A stretch of DNA of 55,055 bases from Flavobacteriales bacterium (GTDB lineage Bacteria; Bacteroidota; Bacteroidia; Flavobacteriales_D; Crocinitomicaceae): assembly GCA_947460825.1 (NCBI GenBank), contig CANHHA010000019.1:1-55055 (forward strand), given 5' to 3'. Shown here one piece after another: positions 54,045 to 55,055 of the stretch. The notes under the pieces were generated by a model that was given only the letters and a program-made list of their open reading frames with translations, had not been told where the DNA came from and did no database searches. The stretch's first letter is position 1. Each line of letters starts with the position of its first letter. The translations under genes and the position numbers were made by a program.

Positions 54045-55055
54045 CTAGGTTGATTTTACTTCGGCTTCGGCGGTACCGTCGCTGAGTTCAATTTGTATTA
54101 AGGTTCCAGGGTGCAGTGATGATTTACTGAGCAAGGCCTTTCCGTTGCTTCGGGCAATCGCAAATCCTCGCGCTAAAACAGCGGCGGGACTCATGAGGTG
54201 GACTTGTTTATCCAGGGATTCCAATATCGTGTTGTTTTTTTCCAAGCTACGGTCCAGCGTGAAAACCAGGTGTTGTTCAAGCATGGTCCGTCTGTGATGC
54301 TCCTGTTGATGCGATCGTTTTACTAGTCCTTGAATTACCAAGGGACAAGATCCTATGAAGTCTTGATGGGATGTCAACACCCGTTTAGTTTCTTGAATAC
54401 TGCGTTGTTCAAGGCTTTTGAGTTGGTTGTTAATGCGTTCAAAACGCCACTTGGTAACGCCATTAATTTTAGAAACTGTTTGGTGGAAGATGTTTTTTGT
54501 ATTGGTTAGAAGTCTGTTTTGAATTCGGGTAAGGCTGGTACTAAAGGCATGAAGGTCAAGCAGCTTTAGTTCGAATTCTTGTAATAAGTCAGAAGCCAAT
54601 ACAGACGGAGTAATTGCATGGGAAAAGGCCACCATTTCTGCTACGGTGAGGTTTGTGGAATGGCCAATTCCACACAGGATTGGCAAAGGGAATTCTGCAA
54701 TACGTTTACAAAGTTTGAAATCGTCGTAACAAGACATACCAACTTCAGCACCGCCCCCTCGAACAATCACTACCGCATCAAAATGATTACGAAGTCGTTC
54801 AATTTTTTGAAGAGCAAACAAAATAGAGTTCACCGCCTGATCCCCTTGTACGGTTGCGTTGAATAAAAAGGTATCTACACCGAATTTATGGATAGATGCG
54901 CTTAATACCTGCATGAAGTCTGAGAGGCCCTTGCTTGATTCGGCAGAAATTACGGCAATTCGCTTGGGCAATTCAAGCGACAGGAGTTGATTTTTTTGCA
55001 GAATTCCCAAATTATTGAGCGCCTCAATGGTTTCTAGTTTTAGTTTGTGAAGTGC
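54045..55055 (-). CDS. xseA: Exodeoxyribonuclease VII large subunit (partial)
   Basis: The 3' part of xseA; the frame runs open off the right edge, so the N-terminal OB-fold is missing from the window. Readable motifs: KRIAVISAESSKGLSDFMQ, the conserved RGGGAEVGMSCYDDF, LCGIGHSTNLTVAEM, a long coiled-coil-rich middle and the C-terminal LARGFAIARSNGKALL segment. The enzyme degrades single-stranded DNA with XseB. No xseB follows; the next gene is rnpA, so the small subunit must be elsewhere. Confidence 0.92.
   Translation of the reverse strand, partial: ALHKLKLETIEALNNLGILQKNQLLSLELPKRIAVISAESSKGLSDFMQVLSASIHKFGVDTFLFNATVQGDQAVNSILFALQKIERLRNHFDAVVIVRGGGAEVGMSCYDDFKLCKRIAEFPLPILCGIGHSTNLTVAEMVAFSHAITPSVLASDLLQEFELKLLDLHAFSTSLTRIQNRLLTNTKNIFHQTVSKINGVTKWRFERINNQLKSLEQRSIQETKRVLTSHQDFIGSCPLVIQGLVKRSHQQEHHRRTMLEQHLVFTLDRSLEKNNTILESLDKQVHLMSPAAVLARGFAIARSNGKALLSKSSLHPGTLIQIELSDGTAEAEVKST

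Noticed and set aside
53782-54048. Plus-strand ORF antisense to rnpA
   Set aside because: It lies over the rnpA coding sequence, whose RNR-type signature is clear; the antisense frame is a by-product.
1-55055. CRISPR arrays, insertion sequences, prophage or defence islands
   Set aside because: No regularly spaced repeats, transposase, integrase, phage structural, restriction or other defence genes could be recognised; gene content and spacing look chromosomal.

Overview
This window looks like a chromosomal segment of a Bacteroidota bacterium, most likely a member of the Flavobacteriales (a Crocinitomicaceae/Fluviicola-like organism is my guess; the phylum is much surer than the family). The evidence is: two large secreted proteins ending in the gliding-motility-associated (type B) type IX secretion C-terminal domain, a GldA-type ABC ATPase, a CarboxypepD_reg-fronted TonB receptor, many short lipoproteins, no Shine-Dalgarno habit, and TAnnTTTG (-7 type) motifs in front of many genes. 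No rRNA, tRNA, CRISPR array, transposase or clear prophage gene was seen. Coding density is very high and no gene-free stretch exceeds 300 bases.

Layout. 1-6775: a minus-strand run, M20 dipeptidase, polA, lipoprotein, dxr, lipoprotein, with an unknown plus-strand gene at the left edge. 6902-10190: a tightly coupled four-gene plus-strand cassette (FAD oxidoreductase, methyltransferase, SDR, glycosyltransferase) that looks like surface-glycan synthesis. 10262-15380: a choice-of-anchor-L T9SS protein, YraN, an RluB-like pseudouridine synthase, a lipoprotein and a probable outer-membrane protein. 15377-22590: TonB receptor, secreted thioredoxin, rRNA-type methyltransferase, TPR membrane protein, RidA, TadA, a small beta-barrel candidate, a quinone-oxidoreductase-like enzyme and a small membrane protein. 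22642-27797: TPR lipoprotein, membrane protein, acyl-CoA carboxylase beta subunit, phosphoglucose/phosphomannose isomerase, lipB and an unknown gene.

27790-33244 (minus): thioredoxin, an Ig-like lipoprotein, recA, Bcp peroxiredoxin and an M1 aminopeptidase lipoprotein. 33353-35523: pgk and gap, convergent. 35582-38432 (minus): a CUB/P-domain T9SS protein and a small secreted protein. 38584-45978 (plus): the two halves of a split transketolase separated by a VWA-domain gene, then an MBOAT/DHHW/SGNH-LysM trio that looks like an envelope O-acylation system. 46058-55055: small membrane protein, queA, then a minus-strand run xseA (cut by the window edge), rnpA, S41 protease, O-antigen ligase, gldA, tyrS, DUF3108-type protein.

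Most of the window is housekeeping (replication/repair, glycolysis/pentose phosphate, isoprenoid, lipoate, tRNA/rRNA modification). The less ordinary items are the MBOAT/DHHW/LysM-SGNH trio, the VWA gene lodged inside the transketolase pair, a perfect 10-bp-arm palindrome directly upstream of recA, a recurrent use of TTG/GTG starts exactly 3 nt after the upstream stop, and promoter-like motifs so close to the ATG that the transcripts would be nearly leaderless.
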